Part shown: positions 37,425-49,400 of the stretch, piece by piece
Layout: every line of letters begins with the position of its first letter
How positions within the stretch are numbered: position 1 is the first letter of the stretch
Source of the DNA: Metaphire vulgaris
Lineage: Eukaryota > Annelida > Clitellata > Crassiclitellata > Megascolecidae
DNA length: 64,000 bases
Direction of reading: 5' to 3'
Assembly (NCBI GenBank): GCA_018105865.1
Contig: CM030841.1
Span: 16,089,182-16,153,181 of the forward strand
The notes under the pieces: generated by a model
Databases searched by the model: none
Seen by the model: only the letters and a program-made list of their open reading frames with translations
Told to the model about the DNA's origin: nothing
Translations under genes and position numbers: made by a program

Positions 37425-40311
37425 GAATTCACAAAGAAATGCGTGGTTTCCAGTCTGGGAATGCCGATTTACGACGGTCAAATGTTGACAATGACCAGCG
37501 CAGCATCAGTAACCGGAGAAATTTTCTCGACGTCGATGCGATGGTTCGATTCTAACGGGGTTCCTCTAATCAACGCGACGTCGGCTGAGAACAATTCACA
37601 GCTGGCCTTGTCCGTTCAGCGAAGAGGGAGCATTCCAATGATCTATTCGTTCTTCTGTTCTGTCGATGTTCTTTCGTCTCAGCAGAACAACAACAACAAT
37701 AATAATTCTGGACATACATTCGGCACTTTCAACTGCACAACGTCAAAAGTTCGTGTAATCGGTAAGCGGCCGTGTCTTCAATTCTGCTGACATAGGCTAC
37801 ATTGATTAAAGTTAGGAGGTAATCTTGTATTCTAACGGACATATAGAGCCAGTGGCGGATCCAAGAGCTCTTAGTGGGGGGGATGCAATGAATTTATAAG
37901 AAGATCCCGCTTATTGTCAAAGGAATTATATGTGAACGGGTTAGAAGAAACCAGATTTGATTTATAAAACATATTGTTCAGAATTGACAATGTATAGTTT
38001 AGTCTGGTTAGAAAAATTCATAGTGCAAAATCGAGTTTTCTATTGGTGGAAGCGAATTTTTCGATGACATTTACTATGGATATGTCCATATCTTTGTGGA
38101 TATACATCAAGGCTAATCCGCGTTTAGACGATCATCTTCCATTGGAGATGCATTTTTGTGGGCCGGTGGGGGATGCATCCCAAGTCATCCCCAACGTAGA
38201 ACCGCCCCTGCATATATCTATCGTCTATAGCTCTCTCACTCTCTCACGAGATGGTGTTCAGAATGTTTTCATAGCATAACAGAGCACGCTTATTCAAGCA
38301 AATGTCAAGATTCTGAGGTGTGTAACGCAATGTTCAAACGTAGTTACTGTATAAGTTGTAAGCTATAAATAAGTCAATGCAAATAAGTTAAGGCCCTAAC
38401 AGCATTTTGGCTCCTGAAAAGAGGTTGCACTGCTCTGTCGATCGGCAGAATAGAGAAATTGCGAAGTAAAAAAATCAAAATCAAATTTATTTCTCAACAC
38501 TTCAAGAGTAGACAGCTTAACTATAGTATAAACCATGAATAACTGTATACCTGAAGATAGTAGATCGACAAAACGCACAGTTTCAATCTATTTATTAAGA
38601 ACTCGTTCCGAAGTGCTGGGACAACAGCACAGGTGGAGTGGTCGTGCAGAACGACTACCTGGAGGTGACGTGCGTCGTGGAATCTGTCGGCTACCTGAAA
38701 CCTAGCTTCGTGTGGATCGATCACCGCGGACGGACCATCCAAACAGCCAGCTACTGCGTCACCGAGAAGGTCGCTTCCTCCGTCCTGATCAGAGCAACCA
38801 TACCTGTCATTGAGCCTCTGCGGTTTGTCACCTGGATGCCAGACGTACCTGAGCGCCTGTACTCCTGGAATTCGACAAACTACACCGTGTGTAAGTCAGG
38901 ATGAAATCGCGAGTCTTGTAAAAGATATTAGAGTGGATGAGGGGGAGGGAGGGGAGGCCGAGACAACTCTGTGTGAATAGTCAGAGGGAATTTGCGGTCG
39001 TCTCGAAGTCCTCATTTCAAAGATGCAATATTGTTTCGTTCTGTTGCGAATATAGTTCCAATATCACCGTACCTTTTCTCAAGACTATGCATTGACCATA
39101 AAATTTAATGTGCTACAGTTTCGCATAGAACATCCTGGTATTAGCTTCGATATTCACATCAGTGATTGATGGCAGATGATTGATAGATGACGATGACGGA
39201 TGATTGACAGGTGTAAGATTGAGAGATGACAGACTGGTGAAAAATGACAGGTGATGACAGATGACAGATGACGACTGACAGATGACAGCAGTGGCTGCTC
39301 CAGGATTTGGCAATTCGCAGATCGATGGGCCAAACAGGAACAGTTTATGACTTCATTTATGATTAGATGATCAAAATAATGTTAAAATAAGGGGGTTGTG
39401 TTTGTTGAGGACTTCCTCAGTAAAAGGGGAGTAGGATATGTTGGTGAAATCGATTGAATCTCAAGCAGTATTGTGGAATACTACTGATGACACTTCATTT
39501 TGATGCTTAAATTTGATAGTTTACTGTAAAAGATAAAATTGTAGAGCAGATGGAATTCTCCACAGCGTGTGCATTTGGTTATTAATATACAGTAGTGGCA
39601 AAATAAGGGGGTTGTCGCGGTTGAGGCCTTGGTGAGGAAAGGTGGAGTAGGATATGTTAGAGAAATCGATTTAATTCTATGCAGTAGTGTGGAATACTAC
39701 TGATGACACTTCATTTTGTTGCTTAAAATCGACATTTTAATGGAAAATATAAAATTGTACAGCAGATGGAATTCTACACAGCGTGTGCATTAGATGATCA
39801 AAATAATGTTAAAATAAGGGGGTTGTCGCTGTTGAGGGCTTCCTCAGTAAAGGGGGAGTAGGATATGTTGGTGAAATCGATTGAATCTCAAGCAGTATTG
39901 TGGAATACTACTGATGACACTTCATTTTGATGCTTAAATTCGGTCTTTTACTGGAAAAGATAAAATTGTAGAGCAGATGGAATTCTACACAGCGTGTGCA
40001 TTAGGTTATTAATATAGTGGCAAAATAAGGGGGTTGTCGCGGTTGAGGACTTGGTTAGGAAACGGGGAGTGGGATATGTTGGTGAAATCGATAGAATTCC
40101 ATGCAGTAGTGTGGAATACTACTGATGACACTTCATTTTGTTGCTTAAAATCGACCTTTTAATGAAAAAGATAAAATTGTACAGCAGATGGAATTCTACA
40201 CACGTGTGCATTAGAATTATAAAGATATAATAATAATTTATTAATATTAATATTAATATTAATATTAATATTAATATTAATATTTTAATATTATATTAAG
40301 ATATAATATTA

Positions 40312-40393
<82 letters not shown>

Positions 40394-41310
40394 TTAGGCC
40401 CTGTATGCTTATATTTTGTGAATTGCACAGCAATATGTCCGCCAAGATTTCAGTATCTATCGTCAGTTAGGAGCTGTTACGCCGTACTTATAGCGGCAAT
40501 GAATTGGTCGGAAGCCAACAATAGATGTTCTCAGCTGTACCACGACTCGCATTTGGTGACAATCGACAACGACGCAGAACAAAACGCAGTTGCGGAATTT
40601 CTTACAGAAGCACTGAACGGTAAAAAAAATGGACATAATAGCGAAAAAGTTCGTGGATTTTCTCTCCTTAATTTCGCCATACTTACACGCAGTGGCGTAA
40701 CGTGGGGGAGGGCGGGGGGCACTTTGTTGACAGCCCCCGGGCCTCGGGCGGGGGGCCGAAGAGGGGTCTAAGCTAGGGTTAGGTTAGGGTTAACCCTAAC
40801 TTCTTAACCCAAACCCTAGAAATGATATGCTGACGACCTTTTTTGCTCGTCAGGATGAAAAAGGAGGTGATAACGTTTTTTTGCTCGTCAGCTCGAAACT
40901 CTGGGGCCCCCATGGCAAAGATGCCCCCCGGGCCCCCAAAAGTCACGCTACGCCACTGCTTACACGTAGCTTAATTTGATTTATAATATTGCTTGAATGG
41001 TCGTTTATAGGCCTAAGGTGGTACTGTACCTCTACAAATACGATGGATGATTTTTGCTGCAGGTGAAACGCTTGTCTGGACTGGAGCCCGCTCTGTAAAC
41101 AGCACTTCTTGTGAACCATTCGTCTGGTTCCTGTCGTCGGGCGCAACTCAGTCGATGAACTACGCAAAGTGGACGAATTCGAGTCAACCCAGTTGTCGTC
41201 GTTCGGACACGCAGCTCTGCGTCTGTCTGCGGAAGGACTCGAATTTCACCTGGAGCGACATCTCCTGTGGAACTAACATCTGCTCTCTGTGTGAAAACGG
41301 TCCACTGTAG
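35358..41310 (+). CDS. Secreted PAN/apple, three Ig-like, C-type lectin protein
   Basis: Exons are 35358-35669, 36607-36919, 37426-37761, 38600-38890, 40398-40619 and 41063-41310, with phases 0,1,1,1,1 all compatible (574 codons with stop). A signal peptide (MIVLLAIQILVIGTYT) leads into a PAN/apple-like domain (SEINCGIKCLTT and SCAMFTY in one frame, CGLYDNQPMSLDAVEGCSSY in the other). Next are one V-type Ig (NVTLDC, IRWSF, GLYECQ), two less regular Ig-like exons, and a C-type lectin fold split over two exons (SCYAV, WSEANNRC, LVWTGA, FTWSDISC, ICSLCE). The lectin has no EPN/QPD sugar motif and WSD in place of WND, so calcium-dependent sugar binding is doubtful. No transmembrane segment or anchor follows; the product is probably a secreted recognition molecule. 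Stops at 35523 and 35595 in the first exon are bridged only by reading +1 between them, so the copy may be broken or the sequence may carry two indels. Confidence 0.75.
35523..35604 (+). other. Paired compensating frame change in PAN exon
   Basis: In the frame set by the start codon and the following exon, TGA occurs at 35523-35525 and 35595-35597. The PAN-like residues SEINCGIKCLTTRPSCAMF lie in the +1 frame between them, and after about 35600 the original frame resumes with CGLYDNQPMSL. One extra base near 35516 and one missing base near the AAA at 35598-35600 would restore continuity. Confidence 0.75.
35966..36095 (+). repeat. Possible 5S-like or SINE-derived repeat
   Basis: TTGGATGGGTGACCATCCCGGGAT resembles the 3' part of 5S rRNA-derived SINEs, and GTCAGAACACCGACGTTCAGCAACG recalls the start of the satellite at 24060. 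No complete 5S gene is present. Confidence 0.3.
36389..36579. mobile_element. hAT-type MITE, CAGTGGCGGCTCC family
   Basis: The ends CAGTGGCGGCTCCACC and CTAGAGCCGCCACTG are inverted and ACTGACTC is perfectly duplicated (36381-36388 and 36580-36587). It sits only 27 bp before the first Ig exon, so its right flank contributes to the splice acceptor region. A second copy lies at 50414. Confidence 0.85.
37369..37420. repeat. (AT)n tract abutting an Ig exon acceptor
   Basis: About 50 bp of AT dinucleotides end five bases before exon 37426; only GGCAG separates them. This replaces the usual pyrimidine tract. Confidence 0.85.
37850..38210. mobile_element. Probable MITE in lectin gene intron
   Basis: It begins CAGTGGCGGATCCAAGAGC and ends TAGAACCGCCCCTG. 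Inner GGGGGGATGCAATG and GGGGGATGCATCCC segments also pair loosely. No target duplication is seen. Confidence 0.5.
39160..39290. repeat. GATGACAGAT short tandem repeats
   Basis: Imperfect 8-11-bp units around GATGACAGAT or GATGATTGACAG in a lectin gene intron. Confidence 0.65.
39340..40205. repeat. ~212-bp satellite with dimeric order, four units
   Basis: Units start at the GGGGGTTGT markers 39391, 39607, 39818 and 40029. Units 1 and 3 share ATTGAATCTCAAGCAGTATTG and a TAGATGATCAAAATAATG leader. Units 2 and 4 share CATGCAGTAGTG-type text and a TTATTAATATA leader. The true repeat is therefore a ~425-bp dimer present twice. Confidence 0.85.
40243..40395. repeat. (ATTAAT)n and (TTA)n tract before lectin exon
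   Basis: Six-base ATTAAT repeats, then a TTA run of about 75 bp, continue to the ATTTTAG acceptor of exon 40398. Confidence 0.85.
40690..40958. mobile_element. hAT-type MITE, CAGTGGCGTAACGTGGG family, copy 1
   Basis: It is in the intron between the two lectin-domain exons. CTTACACG is perfectly duplicated at both borders (40682-40689 and 40959-40966). The ends are CAGTGGCGTAACGTGGGG and AAAGTCACGCTACGCCACTG. Confidence 0.85.
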
Positions 41311-41581
41311 AACACGAACAAAACACAAATTTTCTCAGCGTGAATTTTCAAGCTTGCTGTTGTTGTTTTAGACCCAAACCCAAGTTAACAGCCTATTTCT
41401 GTGGACAGAACGAGACTAACCGCTATAGAAATCGTTCAATGTTATAATATAGGCCTAGAATTTGAAAAGTATTGTCAATATCTTAGCCTTCATGTCGTCC
41501 ATTGTAACTTTCAATTCACTAGCATCGTGGTCCACGGTGATATATTATGTGCCGATGTACTTTTTGTAGAGAGAGATGTGC

Positions 41582-41595
41582 ATATATATATATAA

Positions 41596-41649
<54 letters not shown>

Positions 41650-41665
41650 TATGTATATATATATA
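41582..41665. repeat. (AT)n tract
   Basis: AT-dinucleotide-rich run followed by GAGACAGA repeats, just downstream of the lectin gene stop. Confidence 0.85.
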
Positions 41666-42304
41666 GAGAGACAGAGAGACAGAGAGGAGGAGAAAGAGAT
41701 AGGCCTATGGTTCTTGTGACAGCTAATGGATGACTGAGAGCTAACTGAAAGACTCACAGTTTCTGGATGAAAATCGTGCTGACAAGCAAAAAAAGGTTAT
41801 CTCGAAAATCGGTGGGCCTATTTTCATGATGGGGCCGGGGCTACAGCCTCCTCAGCCCCCACCTAAATATGGCCCTGACTCTAAGGGGAATTTTATCTTA
41901 TTGTTACTCATTTGGGTGCTGACCACACTAAGTTCACTAACTAACCACATTAAAGGGTGTTGGGCCAATTTTTTATCATTATCTTTTACAGGTGACAAAA
42001 AATAAATTTGGCTTCATCATTATCATCATTCGCATATAAAATCTAAAAACTGCCTCATTAGGTTCTATGAAGAGAAGTAAAATAGAGACAGTGGCGGCTC
42101 CACATGGGGATCCCGTGCCCACCCTATTGAATGCCTGGCCCCTAGAATCCCCCCTGTTGGGACCAATGTTCCCTCTAAATTTGTTGAGTGTGCGCGGAAA
42201 AGTATAGTGCCTGAGCGGAACACTGTCATGCCTGAGCACCTGAATTGTTTCACAGATGTCAACTCAAAACAAAACACGTGCAGGCGCGCAGCTTAGAGGA
42301 ACAG

Positions 42305-45300
42305 TGATCTTTTGCATTTTCGATATCTATCAGATATCACTGCTTTAAAGGTTTGAAAATCTATAAAATGTATAGCAACCATTATTATATTTTGCTGACA
42401 CATTAATAGGGTGAGAGTGCGGCTTTTTCTAGTTCTGACATCAGTGGGCGCTTGAGGGTTCTAAAGCGAAATGTGAGCAATATATCGACATGAATTTTTG
42501 GGTCGCCCGAAAATTTTTCATGGACTATATAGTCCAGTGTTTTTTCGAAATTTGAGCGAAAATGTGATTTCATATTTGCACCGATTGAAGCCCCGTCGAT
42601 GTCTACAAGGAATCTTTGCATTTTCGATATCTATCAGATATCTGACTGCTTTAAAGTTTTGAAAATCTATAAAATGTATAGCCACCAATGCCCACCATTA
42701 TTATATTTTGCAATATAGACACCTTAATTGGAAAGTGACGGCTTTTTCTAGTCCTCTGACATCAGTGGGGGGCGCTTGAGGGTTTTAAAGCGAAATGTGA
42801 GCAATATATCGACATGAATTTTTGGGTCGCCCGAAAATTTTTCATGGACTATAGTCCAGGTTTTTTTTTGAAATTTGAGCGAAAATTTGTGGTGTCGTAG
42901 AGAATTCATATTTGCACCGATTGAAGCCCCGTCGATGTCTACAAGGAATCTGGACCCGCATTTTCGATATCTATCAGATATCTGACTGCTTTAAAGGTTT
43001 GAAAATCTATAAAATGTATAGCCACCATTATTATATTTTGCAATATAGACACCTTAATGGGGTGGAAAGTGACGGCTTTTTCTAGTCCTCTGACATCAGT
43101 GGGGGGCGCTTGAGGGTTTTAAAGCGAAATGTGAGCAATATATCGACATGAATTTTTGGATCGCCCGAAAATGTTTCATGGACTATAGTCCAGGGTTTTT
43201 TTTCGAAATTTGAGCGAAAATTTGTGGTGTCGTAGAGAATTCATATTTGCACCGATTGAAGCCCGTCGATGTCTACAAGGAATCTGGACCCGCATTTTCG
43301 ATATCTATCAGATATCTGACTTTTTTTAAAGGTTTGAAAATCTATAAAATGTATAGCCACCATTATTATATTTTGCAATATAGACACATTAATGGGGTGG
43401 AAAGTGACGGCTTTTTCTAGTCCTCTGACATCAGTGGGGGGCGCTTGAGGGTTTTAAAGCGAAATGTGAGCAATATATCGACATGATTTTTGGGTCGCCT
43501 GAAAATTTTTCATGGACTATAGTCCAGGTTTTTTTGAAATTTGAGCGAAAATTTGTGGTGTCGTAGAGATTTCATATTTGCACCGATTGAAGCCCCGTCG
43601 ATGTCTACAAGGAATCTGGACCCGCATTTTCGATATCTATCAGATATCTGACTTTTTAAAGGTTTGAAAATTTATAAAATGTATAGCCACCATTATTATA
43701 TTTTGCAATATAGACACATTAATGGGGTGGAAAGTGACGGCTTTTTCTAGTCCTCTGACATCAGTGGGGGGCGCTTGAGGGTTTTAAAGCGAAATGTGAG
43801 CAATATATCGACATGAATTTTTGGGTCGCCCGAAAATTTTTCATGGACTATAGTCCAGGTTTTTTGAAATTTGAGCGAAAATTTGTGGTGTCGTAGAGAA
43901 TTTCATATTTGCACCGATTGAAGCCCCGTCGATGTCTACAAAGGAATCTGGACCCGCATTTTCGATATCTATCAGATATCTGACTTTTTAAAGGTTTGAA
44001 AATCTATAAAATGTATAGCCACCATTATTATATTTTGCAATATAGACACATTAATGGGGTGGAAAGTGACGGCTTTTTCTAGTCCTCTGACATCAGTGGG
44101 GGCGCTTGAGGGTTTTAAAGCGAAATGTGAGCAATATATCGACATGAATTTTGGATCGCCCGAAAATGTTTCATGTTTCATGAGTCCAGGGTTTTTTCGA
44201 AATTTGAGCGAAAATTTGTGGTGTCGTAGAGATTTCATATTTGCACCGATTGAAGCCCCGTCGATGTCTACTAGGAATCTGGACCCGCATTTTGGATATC
44301 TATCAGATATCTGACTTTTAAAAGGTTTGAAAATCTATAAAATGTATAGCCACCATTATTATATTTTGCAATATAGACACATTAATGGGGTGGAAAGTGA
44401 CGGCTTTTTCTAGTCCTCTGACATCAGTGGGGGCGCTTGAGGGTTTCTAAAGCGAAATGTGAGCAATATATCGACATGAATTTTTGGATCGCCCGAAAAT
44501 GTTTCATGGACTATAGTCCAGGGTTTTTTTTCGAAATTTGAGCGAAAATTTGTGGTGTCGTAGAGATTTCATATTTGCACCGATTGAAGCCCCGTCGATG
44601 TCTACTAGGAATCTGGACCCGCATTTTCGATATCTATCAGATATCTGACTGCCTTAAAGGTTTGAAAATCTATAAAATGTATAGCCACCATTATTATATT
44701 TTGCAATATAGACACATTAATGGGGTGGAAAGTGACGGCTTTTTCTAGTCCTCTGACATCAGTGGGGGGCGCTTGAGGGTTTTAAAGCGAAATGTGAGCA
44801 ATATATCGACATGAATTTTTGGGTCGCCCGAAAATTTTTCATGGACTATAGTCCAGTTTTTTTTTGAAATTTGAGCGAAAATTTGTGGTGTCGTAGAGAT
44901 TTCATATTTGCACCGATTGAAGCCCCGTCGATGTCTACAAGGAATCTGGACCCGCATTTTCGATATCTATCAGATATCTGACTGCTTTAAAGGTTTGAAA
45001 ATCTATAAAATGTATAGCCACCATTATTATATTTTGCAATATAGACACATTAATGGGGTGGAAAGTGACGGCTTTTTTTCCTGTGGTCCTCTGACATCAG
45101 TGGGGGCGCTTGAGGGTTTTAAAGCGAAATGTGAGCAATATATCGACATGAATTTTTGGATCGCCCGAAAATGTTTTGGACTATAGTCCAATTTTTTTTC
45201 GAAATTTGAGCGAAAATTTGTGGTGTCGTAGAGATTTCATATTTGCACCGATTGAAGCCCTGTCGATGCCTACAAGGAATCTGGACCCGCATTTTCGATA

Positions 45301-45630
45301 TCTATCAGATATCTGACTGCCTTAAAGGTTTGAAAATCTATAAAATGTTTAGCCACCATTATTATATTTTGCAATATAGACACGTTAATAGGGTGGAAAG
45401 CGACGGATTTTTTACTCCACTGACATCACTGCAAGGTGTTTGAGGGTTCTAAATAGAAATTTGGGCAAAATATCGACATGAATTTTTGGATCGCCTGAAA
45501 ATTTTTCATGGACTATAGCCCAGGGTGTTTTTGGAAATTTGAGCGAAAATTTGTGGTGTCGTAGAGATTTCATATTTGCACCGATTGAAGCCCATTCGCC
45601 CGAAAATTTTTCATGGACTATCTAGGCAAA
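42305..45630. repeat. 331-bp satellite array, ten units
   Basis: The marker CGATATCTATCAGATATC starts units near 42317, 42624, 42967, 43301, 43632, 43965, 44296, 44631, 44964 and 45298, a period close to 333 bp after the first shorter unit. Each unit also carries TTATTATATTTTGCAATATAG, TCCTCTGACATCAGTGGGGG, a palindrome ATGGACTATAGTCCA, and TTTGCACCGATTGAAGCCC. End units are the most diverged. No coding capacity is conserved. Confidence 0.95.
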
Positions 45631-45639
45631 ATACTTTGT

Positions 45640-46140
45640 CTTAAACTAGCCAAAAAGTCTTTGTCAGAAATTCTGATTTATACAATAAACCTTCCAAACC
45701 GATAAAAAATTCACCAACAGTATTACAGTATATACAAAGACAATAAAAGGCTATGAACTTTTTTTGATTTCGTCAAATAACATAAATGCTGATCGACATA
45801 AATTTTAAATTATACAAACAAACAAAGAGTTTCAGTTCACAACAAGCAACAGTTTAACAACTCAGCTTCACAAAAGAGAGAGAGATCAATAAAATCAATT
45901 GCAAGTTATCTCAAAACAAAGTTTCCACATAAGGAAAATAAGCACAAGCAAAACAGGACATAATTTCATAATAATTCGTAATTTCATCATAGTCTGCTTT
46001 AACGGTTTTCATAGAAAAAATATGTCTCGTAAAAATTGAACTCATTTCTTCGGCTAGCAATACATTTTAAAATCTTAATGGTCAGATGGTTCTCTACAAG
46101 TTGAAGTCATGTACAGTATGTCATACCCTGAAAAACCCTT
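45640..46140. other. Non-coding region downstream of the ETS gene
   Basis: AT-rich sequence without recognisable exon; probably part of the ETS gene 3' UTR or spacer. Confidence 0.4.
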
Positions 46141-46224
46141 TTAACCCTTAAACTGCGCCAGATACTTTGCGTAACTACATGCATGGTAACCGAGTATATT
46201 CGGTTCCGGTGGTCTAAGGGTTAA
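46141..46224. mobile_element. TTAA-flanked palindromic MITE, second subfamily (copy G)
   Basis: TTAACCCTTAAACTGCGCCA faces GGTCTAAGGGTTAA, with the centre ACCGAGTATATTCGGT. Confidence 0.6.
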
Positions 46225-46457
46225 AAACAGAGCATGTCGATTCCAAGCACAGGTAACAGCATCTCTTTGGTGAACGTACGTCTCGTAGAAACTGTCCTTC
46301 TATAAACGTCTTAGTGAAAATAAAAGCATCATCTGTGAAGATAAAATTTAACAAGAGAGCACAGAGCATGCATTAAAAAACTATGTGCATCGCTAACAAG
46401 GGTTAAAAAACATTATCAGTAAATGGACAGCACAAACAGTGTAACAATTCAGGTTTT

Positions 46458-49400
46458 TTAAGTAACTGCAGCCTGGCGGTCTTTCGCAACTGCGCCCGCT
46501 GCAGAATTCCAGGGAACGCCCGCGAACTGATACACAAGACGCTGGCCGTCGACTTTCTTTAGGATTCCACGGGCGTAATAATACCTACACCCAAAAATAT
46601 CTTTAAAAATATTGTCACTTTAATCTCAAATGCATTAGCACAGTCACGTGGGGGCGAGGGGGCAATTTGTTGACTGCCCCGGGCCCCAGGCGGGGGCCCC
46701 AAAGAGGGGTCTAAGCTAGGGGTTACAGTTTTACTTTGGAACTTTGGGGCCCCCATGACAAAGATGCCCCCCGGGCCCCCAAAAGTCACGCTACGCCACT
46801 GATCTAGCATATATGGTAACAGCTATAGGAACTAGGTGACATCCAGTCCAAATTCTCTAAAATTACAGTAAAGTTAATTAACATTTTAAAAATAGTATCT
46901 ACACAAAAATAATAACTATAATTCTGCCTTATAAATCATGTACATGATAAAACAACTACATACACTTTATGAGAATGTTTTTTGAGAAATGGTATAAAGA
47001 CTGAAAAATTATAATTTCTTAAACAACGAAAAAAGCCAATAAAAATAGAATAAAAACCGAACGAAACTAATTAAAAGCTAATTTCAAGCAATAACTTGCT
47101 ATGCACTGTTCAAAATTATATCAACAAGGAAGGATTTGCCTAATTATTAGCAAATTAAAGAGGACCCCAGAATAAAGTAAAGCTGCTTTAAATGGAGAAA
47201 TAAACACACGATATACTGTTAAATCTCCTAATACTATATACTCTCATTAGTATCCTGACCATTAATCACATACATTCTGATCTATTATTAGTAGTCAGTC
47301 ACCATAATTACTCTATATTTACTTTACTTTACTATCACATAATTTTGATATTGCAGTGATATTCACTGGTCTGTTTGCAGTTGACAGTTAATCTAAATGA
47401 CAGAGAAAAGATAAATTTTTTCCTGTTGCTTACCGCAGTGCTCTTCCCATCGTCTCGTAATTCATTTTCGGTTTGTTCTTTATCATTCCCCAGATCTGAG
47501 AAACGGCCTTTGTGTTGATCAGCTTAAATATTCCGTGGTCCTTGTTCACCCAACGGATGTACTGAGGCGAGTATTGGTCACTCTGCAGTAAATGCAACAG
47601 GAACTCCCACAGATAAGTGCAGCCTCCCACGGACTCCGATTTAGTGCAGCCGTCGAAACCGGACGACGAGTTGTCGAACAGACGTCGAGATTTTCGTTTT
47701 GGATTTACAAGATCTGGAGATAAATGATGCACCACATAATTTTACATTTAATTACATTAATTACATTTTACATTAATAATTTTTAATTAATCAAATAAGT
47801 CAAAAGTCAAAAGACAAGGCAAAATAATACTTTAGTGAGCAAACAATGCTCGAGGTACGACAATCTACAAGCAGTGGACTAAAAGTTACAGCCAAAATAA
47901 TTGTCCACGTATCATTAATCAGCTATAATTTTCTAATATAAATGCATGGCAACATACAACTTCATGGAAAAGCTAATACACATGTATAGCTCTGCAAGAA
48001 ATAAGAAATACAAGAAAGATTTTGACAACATGGGATCAATGCATTAGTTACATCTGAAATCCCAATGGTAACCATATTAGAGCAGCCAACCTCAGGCATT
48101 CATGGAAAAAGCTTGTATAGTGATACAATAAACTCTTGTGATAATATAAGTTCGATGGTGCTTAATTACATATTGACAGAGTCCATCTAATAATGCATAA
48201 TAGTGGCAAAACATTTCAAGATGAGATCAACACCAAACATGCGTCAATATAAATGTCTTGTCAACGCAATGGATCCTGCTATATGGTTCAATTTTAGCTA
48301 CTTAGGAGATAAGCAGGCAATATTATAACAAAGCAATATCCTAATAATTATAATCTTGGGAAAATTTTTATATTTCAATGGGCATCAAACAAGAACCTGG
48401 CTCTCTGGAACGCGTTACCAGACACTGTCACAAACACGACCAACCTGGAAACATTCACTAAGAAACTAAAAACGCACTTGTTCGGACACTCTTTTAATTC
48501 AATGTAAAGCACTCTTGACTCTAACCCTCTAGGACAATAGCGCTATATAAATTAGCCTATAACTAACCAACTAACTAACTAACTAAATGAAGCATAAGAC
48601 AAGTGGACCTCTATCTGGTACAAAGAATTGAACATCAAAACCTGTCGTTGTCGTGACTTCCTGCCAGTCGGACACGCTGCCAACATCCATGCAGCAGATG
48701 TCAGGAAGTGAGCTGTAGCCGTTGTGCAACTCTTCGGTGTCGTCGTAACGATCCAAAACTGTACAAACGTCGCTAGTGCATTGCATAGATATCGTTCCTA
48801 AGTCGGTGCAAGTGTTATCGGGTGAAAGACGAGGCTCTTTGGCATGTGTCTGGGAACAAACGGTGACTGGCGAACGGCTGTCTCCGCCAGATTTGGAAAT
48901 TAGCTTCGATTTCTTTGCATTTACACGAACACCATTTGGCATCTGGCTTGAAATTTTATCTGAAATAAGAACACATACATATATGTAAGAAAAGCGGTTG
49001 AAAATAAATCGGTGCAAGAAAATAACAGTTTTATTTGGTATTTTGGAAGTACTGTGAGAGATATCATCTAAAGCAAACGTTATTAAGATCACCTTATAGC
49101 TAATGAGAAATTTGTAATGCCAATTTGCAGTTGAAACATGCATGGAGTAGAAGCCTCAAAAATAGAATTATGTATCAGTATGAGACTCCATGCCAACTCT
49201 GCTGCCCAGAAGTTAATATTAAAACCGATAACCTAGATAAGTTCATTCACAATATATAAACCAACGTTTAAACAAATAACAAGAAACGTATAAGATAAAA
49301 GATATTAGAAGATTGTAAGATATGAAATTATATGCATACTGTCATCACAGTCAAGAGAAGCTTGAGAACTCGACAGATCAACACAATTATCTTCCAAGTG

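Noticed and set aside
40763..40805. GGGTTAGGTTAGGGTTAACCC near the lectin exons
   Set aside because: Short and palindromic, lying within the MITE at 40690-40958; better explained as element interior.
42305..45630. CRISPR-like array
   Set aside because: Units are 331 bp with no alternation of repeat and unique spacer, and the genome is eukaryotic; it is a satellite.
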